This document shows, in pieces, positions 33,301 to 41,435 of a stretch of 64,000 nt of DNA. Source of the stretch: RGIG4608 sp964413365. Its GTDB lineage: Bacteria > Bacillota > Clostridia > Oscillospirales > CAG-272. Position numbers and translations under genes: made by a program. The stretch covers positions 1-64,000 of the forward strand of contig CAYPRM010000002.1 in assembly GCA_964413365.1 (NCBI GenBank), in the 5' to 3' direction. Each line of letters opens with the position of its first letter. The stretch's first letter is position 1. The notes under the pieces are model-generated. The model saw nothing but the letters and a program-made list of their open reading frames with translations. It had not been told where the DNA came from and searched no databases.

Positions 33301-34254
33301 TCCCTGCCACATATTATGTGAGTAGAGGTATTTATCTATATCGTTTATAACGGTAGTCTTTTTCCTCGACCAATCAGGTGCGAGAAGATCATCCGCCATG
33401 CCGTCGCCTGTGAGGCGTGCGATGACGGTATTCTCGGGCAGGAGCGCGATCGACTCCGCGACAAGTCTGACGTACCTTTCCCTCTCGAGCGGCACATATT
33501 CGCCACTCTCGTACATTTCGGCAAGCCTCGTTCCTCGCAGGACGTGGAGAAGGTGAAGCTTGACCATATCCGGCTTCAGTTCACCGACTCTCCGCACGCT
33601 CTCGAGCATCATTTCGTCCGTTTCGTTCGGCAATCCAAGTATGAGATGGACGCAGATCTGTGCTTTCGGTGCGGCGGATCTCAAATTCCGATATCCCACA
33701 AGGAAATCCTCGAAGGTATGCCCTCGGTTTATGCGCTCTGCGGTAGTATCGTGGACGGTCTGAAGCCCAAGCTCGACACAGAGCGTGGTCCTCTCCGAAA
33801 TGTCGGCAAGATATGCGAGCACGTCCTGCGGCAGACAATCCGCACGTGTTGCAACGTTGAGTCCAACGACGCCCTCGCACGCAAGTGCCGCCTCGAATCT
33901 TTCCCTTATCTCCCGCACGCTCGCATAGGTATTCGTGCGCGCCTGAAAATACGGGATACACCGCTCCACGCTCCATTTTGAGGACAGCCTTTCGCGCGCT
34001 CTTGCGTATTGCTCGGATATCGGGAGAGTCGCACTCTCGGCAAAATCTCCGCTGCCGCGTGATGAGCAATATATGCATCCTCCGACGCCGCATCTGCCGT
34101 CCATATTCGGACAGGTAAAGCCTGCGTCAAGTGGGATTTTCGCGCATTTTCCGCCAAATGTACGTTTTAGGTAAAAATCATAGGTGTAGTATCTTTTATT
34201 GCTGTCGCTATTGGGGTATGGGTTCGTCTGCGACTGCTTTTCCCTGCTTTTCAT
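33286..34254 (-). CDS. TIGR01212-family radical SAM protein (YhcC-like)
   Basis: Fe-S/SAM radical enzyme of 322 residues. 'RTFGGKCAKIPLDAGFTCPN' (residues about 30-50) and the Cys cluster 'CPNMDGRCGVGGCIYCSS' supply the 4Fe-4S ligands; 'YFQARTNTY' and 'VGLNVATRADCL' are characteristic of this family, related to Elp3-type enzymes. The reaction is unknown; a tRNA- or rRNA-modifying role is often suggested. It starts 4 bp after the PFK stop with no strong ribosome site, so it should be translated by coupling, as the last gene of the suf-pfp operon. Confidence 0.9.
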   Translation of the reverse strand: MKSREKQSQTNPYPNSDSNKRYYTYDFYLKRTFGGKCAKIPLDAGFTCPNMDGRCGVGGCIYCSSRGSGDFAESATLPISEQYARARERLSSKWSVERCIPYFQARTNTYASVREIRERFEAALACEGVVGLNVATRADCLPQDVLAYLADISERTTLCVELGLQTVHDTTAERINRGHTFEDFLVGYRNLRSAAPKAQICVHLILGLPNETDEMMLESVRRVGELKPDMVKLHLLHVLRGTRLAEMYESGEYVPLERERYVRLVAESIALLPENTVIARLTGDGMADDLLAPDWSRKKTTVINDIDKYLYSHNMWQGKSLS

Positions 34255-34258
34255 TATT

Positions 34259-35500
34259 TTATCTTATGATGATATGCGCAGGTATGCCGTTCTCATATCT
34301 TACGGGAAGCTCGCCCTGTATGAGGGGAAGCAGGTAGCGTGCGCACTCGTCGGTTATATTATTTCCGCGCGCGTTTATAAATTCATCGGGCACGTGCCTT
34401 ACCATATTTGCGATCTCCGAGATGTCCCTGTGCGAGATCTCGACTCTGTACGGCTCATCGGACGCTCTCTCAATGGTCATCATCTGACGTGTTACGCCCG
34501 CTGCCGCCGCTCTGACTGCCTCACGTCCAACGCGCACGGATTCCTCTATATCCGTTCTCGACGCAATATGTGCGGCGCATCTCTGAACGATATTCAGCTC
34601 CACCGAGCGCACCTTACAGCCAAGCTCATTCTTTATAGCGTGCTCAAGTGCCTTGCCCGTTCCCGAGAGCTGTTTATGACCGAAAACGTCCGTCGACGCA
34701 ATGCCAAATCCCTCGCAGACATATGTTCCGTCGGCAAATCTTATTCCCTCCGAGACGGCAACGACCACGTTCGGATGTCTATCAAGCGCCGCTCTGAGGT
34801 CCTCAAAGAATTCGTCCTTATCGAACGCGCGCTCGGGAAGATAGATGAGGTCGGGAGTCTCTCCGCCGAAGGCGCGTGCAATTCCCGACGCCGCCGTCAG
34901 CCACCCTGCGTCACGCCCCATTATCTCAATGACCGTTACCGCAGGCGTCGTATATACCGCGCAGTCCCTGATGCACTCGGAGACGGTGGTGGCGATATAC
35001 TTTGCCGCGGAAGCAAAGCCGGGGGTATGATCCGTGCCGACAAGGTCGTTATCAACAGTCTTGGGCACGCCGACGACTCTCATCTCGTAATCACAGCTGC
35101 GTGTGTACTCGGAGAGCTTGGCAACGGTGTCCATCGAGTCGTTTCCGCCGATGTAGAAGAAATATCTTATATCGTATTTTTTGAATATTTCTATGAGCCT
35201 TTCATAGGTCTCCCTGCCCTCCTCAAGCCTCGGGAGCTTTTTCCTGCATGAGCCGAGAGCCGCCGCAGGTGTCTGCTCGAGCACGAATATCCTGTCGCGG
35301 TCGGAGAAGAACGCGGAGAGATCTACGATATCCTCGCGAAGAAGCCCCTCGATACCGTTGTGCATACCGTAGAGCGTTCTTATCGCGCCGTCGGAATTGC
35401 CCTCGAGCACGCCTCTTACCACTCCTGCGAGCGTTGCGTTTATTGCCGCAGTCGGTCCGCCCGACTGTCCTACTATTGCGTTACCTACAAGCTTTTTCAT
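34259..35500 (-). CDS. pfp: Phosphofructokinase, probably pyrophosphate-dependent
   Basis: Phosphorylates fructose 6-phosphate in glycolysis; 413 residues. 'VGQSGGPTAAINATLAG' is the N-terminal phosphate loop. At the phosphoryl-donor site the protein has GGNDS (Gly118-Ser122) with Asp121, and 'PKTVDND' with Lys147. ATP enzymes have GGDGS and PGTIDND at these positions, so Asp121 and Lys147 indicate a PPi donor and a reversible reaction. 'IEIMGRDAGWLTAASGIA' and 'EGFGIASTD' complete the fold. AGAGG precedes the ATG. It follows sufB by 42 bp, probably in one transcript. Confidence 0.9.
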   Translation of the reverse strand: MKKLVGNAIVGQSGGPTAAINATLAGVVRGVLEGNSDGAIRTLYGMHNGIEGLLREDIVDLSAFFSDRDRIFVLEQTPAAALGSCRKKLPRLEEGRETYERLIEIFKKYDIRYFFYIGGNDSMDTVAKLSEYTRSCDYEMRVVGVPKTVDNDLVGTDHTPGFASAAKYIATTVSECIRDCAVYTTPAVTVIEIMGRDAGWLTAASGIARAFGGETPDLIYLPERAFDKDEFFEDLRAALDRHPNVVVAVSEGIRFADGTYVCEGFGIASTDVFGHKQLSGTGKALEHAIKNELGCKVRSVELNIVQRCAAHIASRTDIEESVRVGREAVRAAAAGVTRQMMTIERASDEPYRVEISHRDISEIANMVRHVPDEFINARGNNITDECARYLLPLIQGELPVRYENGIPAHIIIR

Positions 35501-35542
35501 ATTTTTATACCTCTGAAAATCAATAAATATCGGTGAAGCATC

Positions 35543-36466
35543 TCACTTCAAAAATCCGTTGACTATCTGCTCCTCAGCCTCCGCCTCGGTGAGTCCGAGC
35601 GTCATCAGCTTCGTTATCTGCTCGCCTGCGATCTTTCCGATAGCCGCCTCGTGAATAAGGGATGCGTTGACGTCATTTGCGGTGATCTCGGGGATCGCGC
35701 GGACGCTCGCACCGTCCATAATTATGGCGTCGCACTCGGTATGTCCGTAGCAGGCGGAATTGCCGTTTATACGTGAGAGGAAGGTCTGCGTTGAGTTGTC
35801 CTTCGCAACGGAGCGCGACACGACGTTAGTGCTCGAGCCCTCTCCGTTGAGGTCGACCTGAAATTCCGTCTCTGCGTGCTGCGAGCCGTGCGTCATTATC
35901 TTTTCCTTTATAATAAGCGTTGCGCCCGACATAAGCGTCGCGGAGGTCTTGCGGTAGGTGGAGTCTATTCCCTTTATCTGCGTGGTCTCCATCTCAAGAT
36001 ATGCGTCCTCGCCGAGCTCTACCACGGTCGTAGGGTTCATTATATTTCCACCCTCGCCCTCCTCCTCGCCGTAGTGACGCTCAACGTACCTGACCTTGGC
36101 ACCGCGCGCTACATGGAAGGTGTGTATGCCGTCGTGGGCGGAATCCTGATCACCGCAGTTGTGTATTCCACAGCCTGCGATTATGGTAACATCCGCACCC
36201 TCGCCGATATAAAAGTCGTTATATACCATATCCTTAAGTCCGCTCTCGCTGATGATAACGGGGATATGAACGCTCTCGTTTTTCGTCTCGGGCTTTATTA
36301 TAATGTCTATTCCCGGCTTGTCGGTCTTAGTCACTATATCAATATTTGCGGTGGTGCGTCTGCCTGCCGCCGCGCCATTCTCACGAATATTGTACGCGCC
36401 CTCGGGCACGCCGTGAAGGTCGGCAACACGTGCGAGCAGATCTGCCTTTATCTTATCCATAGCCAT
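35543..36466 (-). CDS. SufB/SufD-like Fe-S scaffold protein
   Basis: Partner of the SufC ATPase in Fe-S cluster assembly; 307 residues, shorter than classical SufB (about 470). It has the right-handed beta-helix core ('GADVTIIAGCGIHNCG', 'GAKVRYVERHYGEEEG', 'GSQHAETEFQVDLNGEGSS') and the C-terminal 'ASLIHEAAIGKIAGEQI' helix region. Cys residues in 'GCGIHNC' and Glu/His residues near 'ATLIHEAAIGKI'-type positions are candidate cluster ligands. GGAGG overlaps the sufC stop. No sufD, sufS, sufU or sufE follows, matching the minimal two-protein SMS/SufCB arrangement of archaea and anaerobic bacteria. Confidence 0.92.
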   Translation of the reverse strand: MAMDKIKADLLARVADLHGVPEGAYNIRENGAAAGRRTTANIDIVTKTDKPGIDIIIKPETKNESVHIPVIISESGLKDMVYNDFYIGEGADVTIIAGCGIHNCGDQDSAHDGIHTFHVARGAKVRYVERHYGEEEGEGGNIMNPTTVVELGEDAYLEMETTQIKGIDSTYRKTSATLMSGATLIIKEKIMTHGSQHAETEFQVDLNGEGSSTNVVSRSVAKDNSTQTFLSRINGNSACYGHTECDAIIMDGASVRAIPEITANDVNASLIHEAAIGKIAGEQITKLMTLGLTEAEAEEQIVNGFLK

Positions 36467-36478
36467 AGCTCCACCTCC

Positions 36479-37204
36479 TCAAATATTGTCCGTCAGCACC
36501 GAGCAGGGTGCGCCCGAGCCGAGCACGGAGGGCATTATCTCGTCCTTCGTTCCGCTCTCGCGTATCTCTCCGTCGGCAATGACGATTATTCTGTCCGCTA
36601 TATTGAGTATCCTCTCCTGATGGGAGATAATGATTATAGATCCGTGCGTCTTCTCGTGCATACGCTCAAAGACCTTGATGAGGTTGTTGAAGCTCCATAG
36701 GTCTATCCCTGCCTCGGGCTCGTCAAACACGGAGAGCTTCGTCGAGCGTGCGATTATGAGCGCGATCTCGATCCTCTTAAGCTCACCGCCCGAGAGGCTG
36801 GCGTTGACCTCACGGTCGATATAATCCCTCGCGCAAAGTCCAACCTCCGAGAGGTAGCCGCACGCCTCGCTTACACTTATCTGCTTGCCTGCCGCAAGCG
36901 TAATGAGATCCTTGACGGTAAGTCCCTTGAATCTCACGGGCTGTTGGAACGCAAAGCTGATACCTGCGCGCGCCCTGTCCGTTACCGAGGTCTCCGTAAT
37001 GTCAACTCCGTCAAGGAATATCCTGCCCGAGGTGGGCTTATATATTCCTGCAATTATCTTTGCGAGCGTGGATTTTCCGCCACCGTTAGGCCCTGTTATA
37101 GCGACAAATCGCTCGTCTATCTTCAAATTGATATTCTTCAATATCTCCTTCTGCACACCGTTCTCGTCTGGCACAGCATAGGAAATGTTCTTTAGTTCAA
37201 GCAT
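36479..37204 (-). CDS. sufC: Fe-S assembly ATPase SufC
   Basis: Soluble ABC-type ATPase that drives the SufB scaffold; 241 residues. Walker A 'GPNGGGKSTLAKII', Q-loop 'FAFQQPVRFKGLTV', signature 'SLSGGELKRIE', Walker B 'LSVFDEPEAGIDLW' and switch His 'IIISHQER' are all present. It has no membrane segments, and the E-A-G-I-D after Walker B is typical of SufC. First gene of an apparent operon sufC-sufB-pfp-radical SAM, with AAAGGAG before the ATG and a promoter at 37262-37290. Confidence 0.95.
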   Translation of the reverse strand: MLELKNISYAVPDENGVQKEILKNINLKIDERFVAITGPNGGGKSTLAKIIAGIYKPTSGRIFLDGVDITETSVTDRARAGISFAFQQPVRFKGLTVKDLITLAAGKQISVSEACGYLSEVGLCARDYIDREVNASLSGGELKRIEIALIIARSTKLSVFDEPEAGIDLWSFNNLIKVFERMHEKTHGSIIIISHQERILNIADRIIVIADGEIRESGTKDEIMPSVLGSGAPCSVLTDNI

Positions 37205-37261
37205 TTTTTCTCCTTTCCTGTTTTTTTATATGCCTTGATTAAATTTTTACATTGACAGTAT

Positions 37262-37290
37262 ATTATACCACATTTTGCCCTCTTTGTCTA
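37262..37290 (-). promoter_or_regulatory. Promoter of the sufC operon
   Basis: Minus strand TAGACA (37290-37285), 17-bp spacer, TATAAT (37267-37262). No IscR/SufR-like palindrome is obvious. Confidence 0.7.
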
Positions 37291-37402
37291 CACATTTTTT
37301 AAGCATTTTTCACCCTTTTCGCACTCGTTTTCGTCGCGGCGGTCATTTTCGATGAAAAATGAGCATATTTTCTTAATCAACAAAATTTGATAAATTTATA
37401 TA

Positions 37403-37431
37403 TTGACATTACGAAAAAGTTTTGATATAAT
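37403..37431 (+). promoter_or_regulatory. Promoter of the small lipoprotein gene
   Basis: TTGACA (37403-37408), 17-bp spacer, TATAAT (37426-37431): perfect consensus. Confidence 0.9.
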
Positions 37432-37491
37432 ATGTTCACAGTAAGATCATTTCTTACAGATTTTCTATTTATTTTCAAAAGGAGAAATGTT

Positions 37492-37872
37492 ATGAAAAGA
37501 ACAGCTCGAATTCTGGTAGTAATTATGATGATCGCAATTCTTACTATGTCGCTCGCTTCCTGCGCTAAGACGCTCAGAGGCAGCTACGCAAACACAGTTG
37601 AGTTTGTCGGAACAAAAACAACTACTACCTACACCTTTGACGGCAACAAGTTCACAAAGACCACCGTTGTCGGCATAGGCACTCTTAGCAATACCACTGA
37701 GACCAGCGGTACTTACGAGATCACCGAGGAGGATGATCAGCTCTACATTACCTTCACAGTAGTTGACGGTGAGAACTCCACATCCAATAAGGTTACTCTT
37801 TCCGAGGGTGAGGAAGACGGCGTTAAGTATATAAAGATCGGCGACGTTAAGTTCGATAAGGTCGAGAAGTAA
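37492..37872 (+). CDS. Small lipocalin-like lipoprotein (DUF5640-like)
   Basis: Secreted lipoprotein of 126 residues; the ATG at 37492 follows AAAAGGAG. Signal peptide with lipobox 'MSLASC'. The mature part alternates short beta strands: 'GSYANTVEFVGTKTTTTYTF', 'GTYEITEEDDQLYITFTVV', 'KYIKIGDVKFDKVEK'. This is the pattern of small lipocalin/DUF5640-type proteins, in which a toggling G-x-Y start is followed by a 'T-Y-T-F-D-G-N' hairpin. Function unknown. Monocistronic, strong promoter and terminator, so probably well expressed. Confidence 0.78.
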   Translation: MKRTARILVVIMMIAILTMSLASCAKTLRGSYANTVEFVGTKTTTTYTFDGNKFTKTTVVGIGTLSNTTETSGTYEITEEDDQLYITFTVVDGENSTSNKVTLSEGEEDGVKYIKIGDVKFDKVEK

Positions 37873-37892
37873 TTTTTCTCTGGCTAAATACA

Positions 37893-37921
37893 AAAAAACC
37901 ACGGCAATGCCGTGGTTTTTT
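37893..37921 (+). terminator. Terminator of the small lipoprotein gene
   Basis: Perfect 13-bp stem AAAAAACCACGGC (37893-37905) / GCCGTGGTTTTTT (37909-37921), 3-nt loop. Confidence 0.9.
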
Positions 37922-37935
37922 GATATTCTCATTTA

Positions 37936-38018
37936 CGTAGCGAATGAGGGGTGCGGTGTTGTGCTACCCGTTAATCGGTAAGACGATATGCCGCTTCGAG
38001 CTCGATATGTTCGCTACG
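37936..38018. repeat. 83-bp element with 9-bp terminal inverted repeats, copy B
   Basis: CGTAGCGAA (37936-37944) is exactly inverted as TTCGCTACG (38010-38018). Inside are two direct CGATATG copies. Its minus strand (TAGCGAACATATCGA..GCGGCATATCG) resembles the repeat at 33096-33145. It sits between the small-lipoprotein terminator and the metA stop. Confidence 0.6.
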
Positions 38019-38029
38019 CGAGCGAGATA

Positions 38030-38941
38030 TTATATAAGGGAAATATTATAAGGCGTTACCTGATAGACGTAATAATTGAGCCAATTTGAATATATGAGGG
38101 ATGTGGTGGAATACCAATTCGGCTCCACCTTGGTCAGACCGTCGTCGACAAAATAATTTTTCGGCGGATCTATCGGAAGTCCTCGGTCGAGGTCGCGGTG
38201 ATACTCCCTTGCGAGGGTATCCTTACTATACTCAAGGTGTCCCATAAAATACACCTGTCTGCCGTCACGCGAACGGAGAATGGACGCTCCGACCTCATTA
38301 CTGCGTGCGAGGGTTACTATATCATTTATCTTCGACAGCTCAAGCTCACTTATCTCCGTATGCCTCGAATGGGGGATATTTATATATTTATCCGTTCCCT
38401 TCAGCAGAGGATCGTAGCGTGAGGTCTTTTCGTTCGGGAATATGCCAAAGACCTTCTTATCAAGCTCGGTCTTTTGCAATCCGTAATAATAATGCAACGC
38501 CGCCTGTGCTCCCCAGCAGATGAATATCGTGCTCTGCACCCTCGTGCGCGCGTAATCAAATATCCTCGTTAGCTCCTCCCAATATCCGACCTCCTCAAAC
38601 GGCATCGTTTCCACGGGCGCGCCCGTTATTATCATACCATCAAAGGTCCTGTCCTTTATCTCGTCGAACGTTCTGTAAAATCTCTCGAGGTGATGCTCGG
38701 GAGCGTGCGTGCTGACGTAGGATTGCGTGCCGATGAGGGTTATCCTTATCTGGAGGGGCGAATTTGAGAGCATTCTGAACAGCTGTGTCTCGGTCTCGAC
38801 CTTCGTGGGCATCAGGTTAAGTATCGCTATCTCTATTGGTCTTATATCCTGCCGTTCGGCACGGAGCTCGTTCATAACAAAGATATTCTCCGAGCGCAGA
38901 GTCTGATATGCAGGAATATCGTGCGGAATTATTATCGGCAT
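38030..38941 (-). CDS. metA: MetA-family homoserine O-acyltransferase, probably acetyl-CoA-dependent
   Basis: First step of methionine synthesis from homoserine; 303 residues, normal for MetA. Catalytic Cys142 in 'FICWGAQAALHYYYG' and the Glu/His of 'FPNEKTSRYDPLLKG' region are present. Residue 111, known to set acyl-CoA choice, is Glu ('GAPVETMPFEEV'), as in the Bacillus cereus acetyltransferase; succinyl enzymes such as E. coli MetA have Gly there. Acetyl transfer is therefore likely despite the usual 'succinyltransferase' label. It fits the adjacent metY, which consumes O-acetylhomoserine. AAAGGAAAG precedes the ATG; 50 bp after metY. Confidence 0.95.
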   Translation of the reverse strand: MPIIIPHDIPAYQTLRSENIFVMNELRAERQDIRPIEIAILNLMPTKVETETQLFRMLSNSPLQIRITLIGTQSYVSTHAPEHHLERFYRTFDEIKDRTFDGMIITGAPVETMPFEEVGYWEELTRIFDYARTRVQSTIFICWGAQAALHYYYGLQKTELDKKVFGIFPNEKTSRYDPLLKGTDKYINIPHSRHTEISELELSKINDIVTLARSNEVGASILRSRDGRQVYFMGHLEYSKDTLAREYHRDLDRGLPIDPPKNYFVDDGLTKVEPNWYSTTSLIYSNWLNYYVYQVTPYNISLI

Positions 38942-38991
38942 CGTTCTTTCCTTTCGGGTTTTTGATCAAATGTTAATGTAAATATCAAATA

Positions 38992-40266
38992 TTAAATGCT
39001 ATCAAGTGCGTCTGAGAGGTCGGCGATAATGTCGTCAACGTTCTCGATACCGACGGAGAGTCGGATTAGATTATCGGCAATTCCGATGCTCTCAAGATCT
39101 GCACTCGAGAGCTGACGGTGCGTCGTGGAGGCAGGATGGAGCACGCAGGAGCGCACGTCCGCAACGTGAGTTACGATGGAGATCATCTTCATTCCCTCCA
39201 TCACCGCCGACGCCTTCTCCGCTCCGCCACGAACGCCGAAGCTGAGCATTCCGCCCTGACCGTCAGGCATATATTTTTGCGCAAGCCCGTGGTAGGGGTT
39301 GGATGCGAGCGAGGGGTGCTTTACCCATTCAACGTTCGGATGGGACTCGAGGAATTTCGCAACACGTGCGGCATTCGAGCTGTGCCTCTCCATACGTAGA
39401 GCCAATGTTTCCATTCCGAGATTCGTAAGAAATGCATTCTCGGGGCTCATTATCGCACCGAGGTCGCGCATCATCTGAACGCGGCACTTTGTGCAGAATG
39501 CGGTAGCACCGAGTGTCGAATATACAAGCCCGTGGTAGCTCTCGTCGGGAATATTGAACTCGGGATAACGCTCACTTGATGCAAAGTCGAAGGTTCCGCA
39601 GTCCACCACGCAGCCGCCGAGCGCAACGGCGTGTCCGTCAAGGTACTTTGACGAGGAATAGACCACCACGTCCGCTCCGAAATCACGCGGTCTGCAGAGC
39701 ACGGGCGTTACGAGCGTATTGTCCACCATAAAGAGGACTCCGTGGCGTCTTGCGATCCTCGAGATCTTGTCAAAATCGAGCACAACTATCGTGGGATTGG
39801 ATATAGTTTCGGCAAAGATGACCTTCGTTCCCTCGTCAACGAGAGCGTCGATGCTCTCCTCGCTGTCATCGGGATCGAAAAATCTACATTCGATGCCGTA
39901 TCTCTTGAGAGTTACGGAGAAAAGATTGAATGTTCCGCCGTAGATAGCGTTGCTCGAAACGATATTATCGCCCGAGTGGCAGACGCTGAGAACGGAGAGC
40001 AATGTTGCGCTCATTCCCGAGGCGCACGCGATCGCACCGCTTCCCCCGTCAAGGGCGGCGAGTTTTCCCTCAAACGCCGCAAGCGTGGGGTTGCCTATAC
40101 GCGAATAGAAATATCCATCGCTCTTAAGGTCAAAGAGATCCGCCATGTCCTGCGCCTTCTCATAATAAAATGTAGTGCTCTGTGCGATGGGCACAACTCT
40201 CGGCTCACCACTCTTGGGATCGTAAACTCCCTGTACGCACAGGGTATCAAGATGCTTATCGTTCAT
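38992..40266 (-). CDS. metY: O-acetylhomoserine sulfhydrylase MetY
   Basis: PLP enzyme making homocysteine (or cysteine homologues) from O-acetylhomoserine and sulfide; 424 residues. 'SRIGNPTLAAFEGKLAALDG' (first 18 shown: SRIGNPTLAAFEGKLAAL), the cofactor Tyr/Arg region and the PLP Lys in 'VVYSSSKYLDGH' are visible, and 'AETISNPTIVVLDF' and 'VDNTLVTPVLCRP' are Cys/Met-metabolism class signatures. The length and 'YGGTFNLF' insert fit MetY rather than MetB/MetC (about 380). First gene of a metY-metA pair. No SAM riboswitch or T-box is recognisable in the short upstream gap. Confidence 0.96.
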   Translation of the reverse strand: MNDKHLDTLCVQGVYDPKSGEPRVVPIAQSTTFYYEKAQDMADLFDLKSDGYFYSRIGNPTLAAFEGKLAALDGGSGAIACASGMSATLLSVLSVCHSGDNIVSSNAIYGGTFNLFSVTLKRYGIECRFFDPDDSEESIDALVDEGTKVIFAETISNPTIVVLDFDKISRIARRHGVLFMVDNTLVTPVLCRPRDFGADVVVYSSSKYLDGHAVALGGCVVDCGTFDFASSERYPEFNIPDESYHGLVYSTLGATAFCTKCRVQMMRDLGAIMSPENAFLTNLGMETLALRMERHSSNAARVAKFLESHPNVEWVKHPSLASNPYHGLAQKYMPDGQGGMLSFGVRGGAEKASAVMEGMKMISIVTHVADVRSCVLHPASTTHRQLSSADLESIGIADNLIRLSVGIENVDDIIADLSDALDSI

Positions 40267-40303
40267 TTTTTGTAATTTCCTTTCGGTTATTTTGCCATAT
40301 GGC

Positions 40304-40332
40304 TTGAATTATTAAAAAATATGTGGTAGAAT
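40304..40332 (+). promoter_or_regulatory. Promoter of the DUF6472 gene
   Basis: TTGAAT (40304-40309), 17-bp spacer, TAGAAT (40327-40332). Confidence 0.65.
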
Positions 40333-40354
40333 ACCCATAGTGGAGGTATTGCTT

Positions 40355-40528
40355 ATGTCTTTATGCGAGAGCTGTGTTTACTATGACTGGGACGAGGAAT
40401 ACGAGGACGAGGTCTGTACGATAAACCTCGACGAGGACGAATACCTGCGCTTTTCACAAAGCGGAGGCAAGGTCTGTCCCTATTACAGGTACTATGACGA
40501 ATACAAGTCAGTTCACAAGCAGATCTGA
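40355..40528 (+). CDS. Small Cys-containing acidic protein (DUF6472-like)
   Basis: 57 residues from the ATG at 40355 (GGAGG 8 bp upstream). Four Cys: 'CESC' at the N-terminus, 'CTINLDEDEYLRF', and 'CPYYRYYDEYK'. The spacing suggests a small metal- or Fe-S-binding fold. The 'C-E-S-C..Y-D-E-E-Y-E..C..N-L-D-E-D-E' pattern is that of DUF6472 proteins, which I recall as widespread and uncharacterised in Clostridia. Monocistronic with promoter and terminator. Confidence 0.8.
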   Translation: MSLCESCVYYDWDEEYEDEVCTINLDEDEYLRFSQSGGKVCPYYRYYDEYKSVHKQI

Positions 40529-40533
40529 CGCTG

Positions 40534-40572
40534 AAATGCGGGAGAGCATAAGGCATTCCCGCATTTTATTTT
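40534..40572 (+). terminator. Terminator of the DUF6472 gene
   Basis: AAATGCGGGA (40534-40543) pairs with TCCCGCATTT (40557-40566), then TATTTTT. Confidence 0.8.
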
Positions 40573-41435
40573 TATTTCTTGGACCTTTCGGCAAATATCC
40601 TCGCCGAATTCAACGTGTTCTTCATCAGCATTGCGATGGTCATAGGCCCGACGCCTCCCGGAACGGGGGTAATGTACGACGCCCTCTCTGAGACCGCATA
40701 AAAATCGACATCTCCGACGAGTCTGCCCTCGGCGTCGCGGTTCATTCCGACGTCGATGACAACAGCGCCCTCCTTTACCATATCGGCTCTGACAAAGCCC
40801 GCCTTACCGACGGCGCTCACAAGTATATCCGCCCTGCGGCAGATGTCCGCAAGTTCCCTCGTTCCGCTGTGGCAGACCGTTACCGTGCCGTTTTTGGCAA
40901 GGAGCAGGAGAGCCATCGGCTTTCCAACGATATTAGAGCGTCCGAGCACGACACATTCCTTCCCCGCTATCTCTATACCCGAGCGGCAGAGCAGCTCGAT
41001 TATCCCCGACGGGGTACAGGGGAGCATAGTGGGCGTGCCGACGGTGAGCATTCCGACGTTGTAGGGGTGGAATGCGTCAACGTCCTTATCGGGCGAGATC
41101 CTCATAAGTATCCTATCCGCGTCAAGGTGGCGTGGGAGTGGAAGCTGTACAAGTATTCCGTGTATCTTGGGATCGGAATTCAGGTCGTCGATAAGGTGCT
41201 CGAGCGTTTCCTGATCCGTATTTTCGGGGAGCTCGTGCGTTTCGGAGAAAAATCCGACCTGCTCGCACGCCCTTCCCTTATTTCTGACATATATCTTTGA
41301 TGCGGGATCGTCGCCGACTATCACGACCGCAAGCCCGGGGGTAATGCCCGTGCTCGCAACAAGCTCTGCAGTCTGCTCCGCTATCTCCGCCTTTACCTCG
41401 GCAGATATTGCCTTGCCGTCAATTATCTTAGCCAT
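40572..41435 (-). CDS. folD: Methylenetetrahydrofolate dehydrogenase/cyclohydrolase FolD
   Basis: Bifunctional one-carbon enzyme interconverting 5,10-methylene-, methenyl- and 10-formyl-THF; 287 residues. 'SKIYVRNKGRACEQVGF' carries the catalytic Tyr and Lys, 'GILVQLPLP' and 'VVLGRSNIVGKPMALLL' the NADP-binding region, 'PVPGGVGPMTIAMLMKNT' the C-terminal signature. The start codon overlaps the lgt stop by 8 bp, so it is translationally coupled as the last gene of the ymfF-ymfH-lgt-folD cluster. Confidence 0.97.
   Translation of the reverse strand: MAKIIDGKAISAEVKAEIAEQTAELVASTGITPGLAVVIVGDDPASKIYVRNKGRACEQVGFFSETHELPENTDQETLEHLIDDLNSDPKIHGILVQLPLPRHLDADRILMRISPDKDVDAFHPYNVGMLTVGTPTMLPCTPSGIIELLCRSGIEIAGKECVVLGRSNIVGKPMALLLLAKNGTVTVCHSGTRELADICRRADILVSAVGKAGFVRADMVKEGAVVIDVGMNRDAEGRLVGDVDFYAVSERASYITPVPGGVGPMTIAMLMKNTLNSARIFAERSKK

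Noticed and set aside
33074..33310. 78-codon open frame on the minus strand
   Set aside because: No ribosome site, covers a hairpin repeat, overlaps the radical SAM gene end, and composition is unlike neighbours.
40267..40354. Possible SAM riboswitch or T-box before metY
   Set aside because: The gap is too short and lacks any of the conserved core motifs; it is mostly filled by the divergent promoter of the DUF6472 gene.
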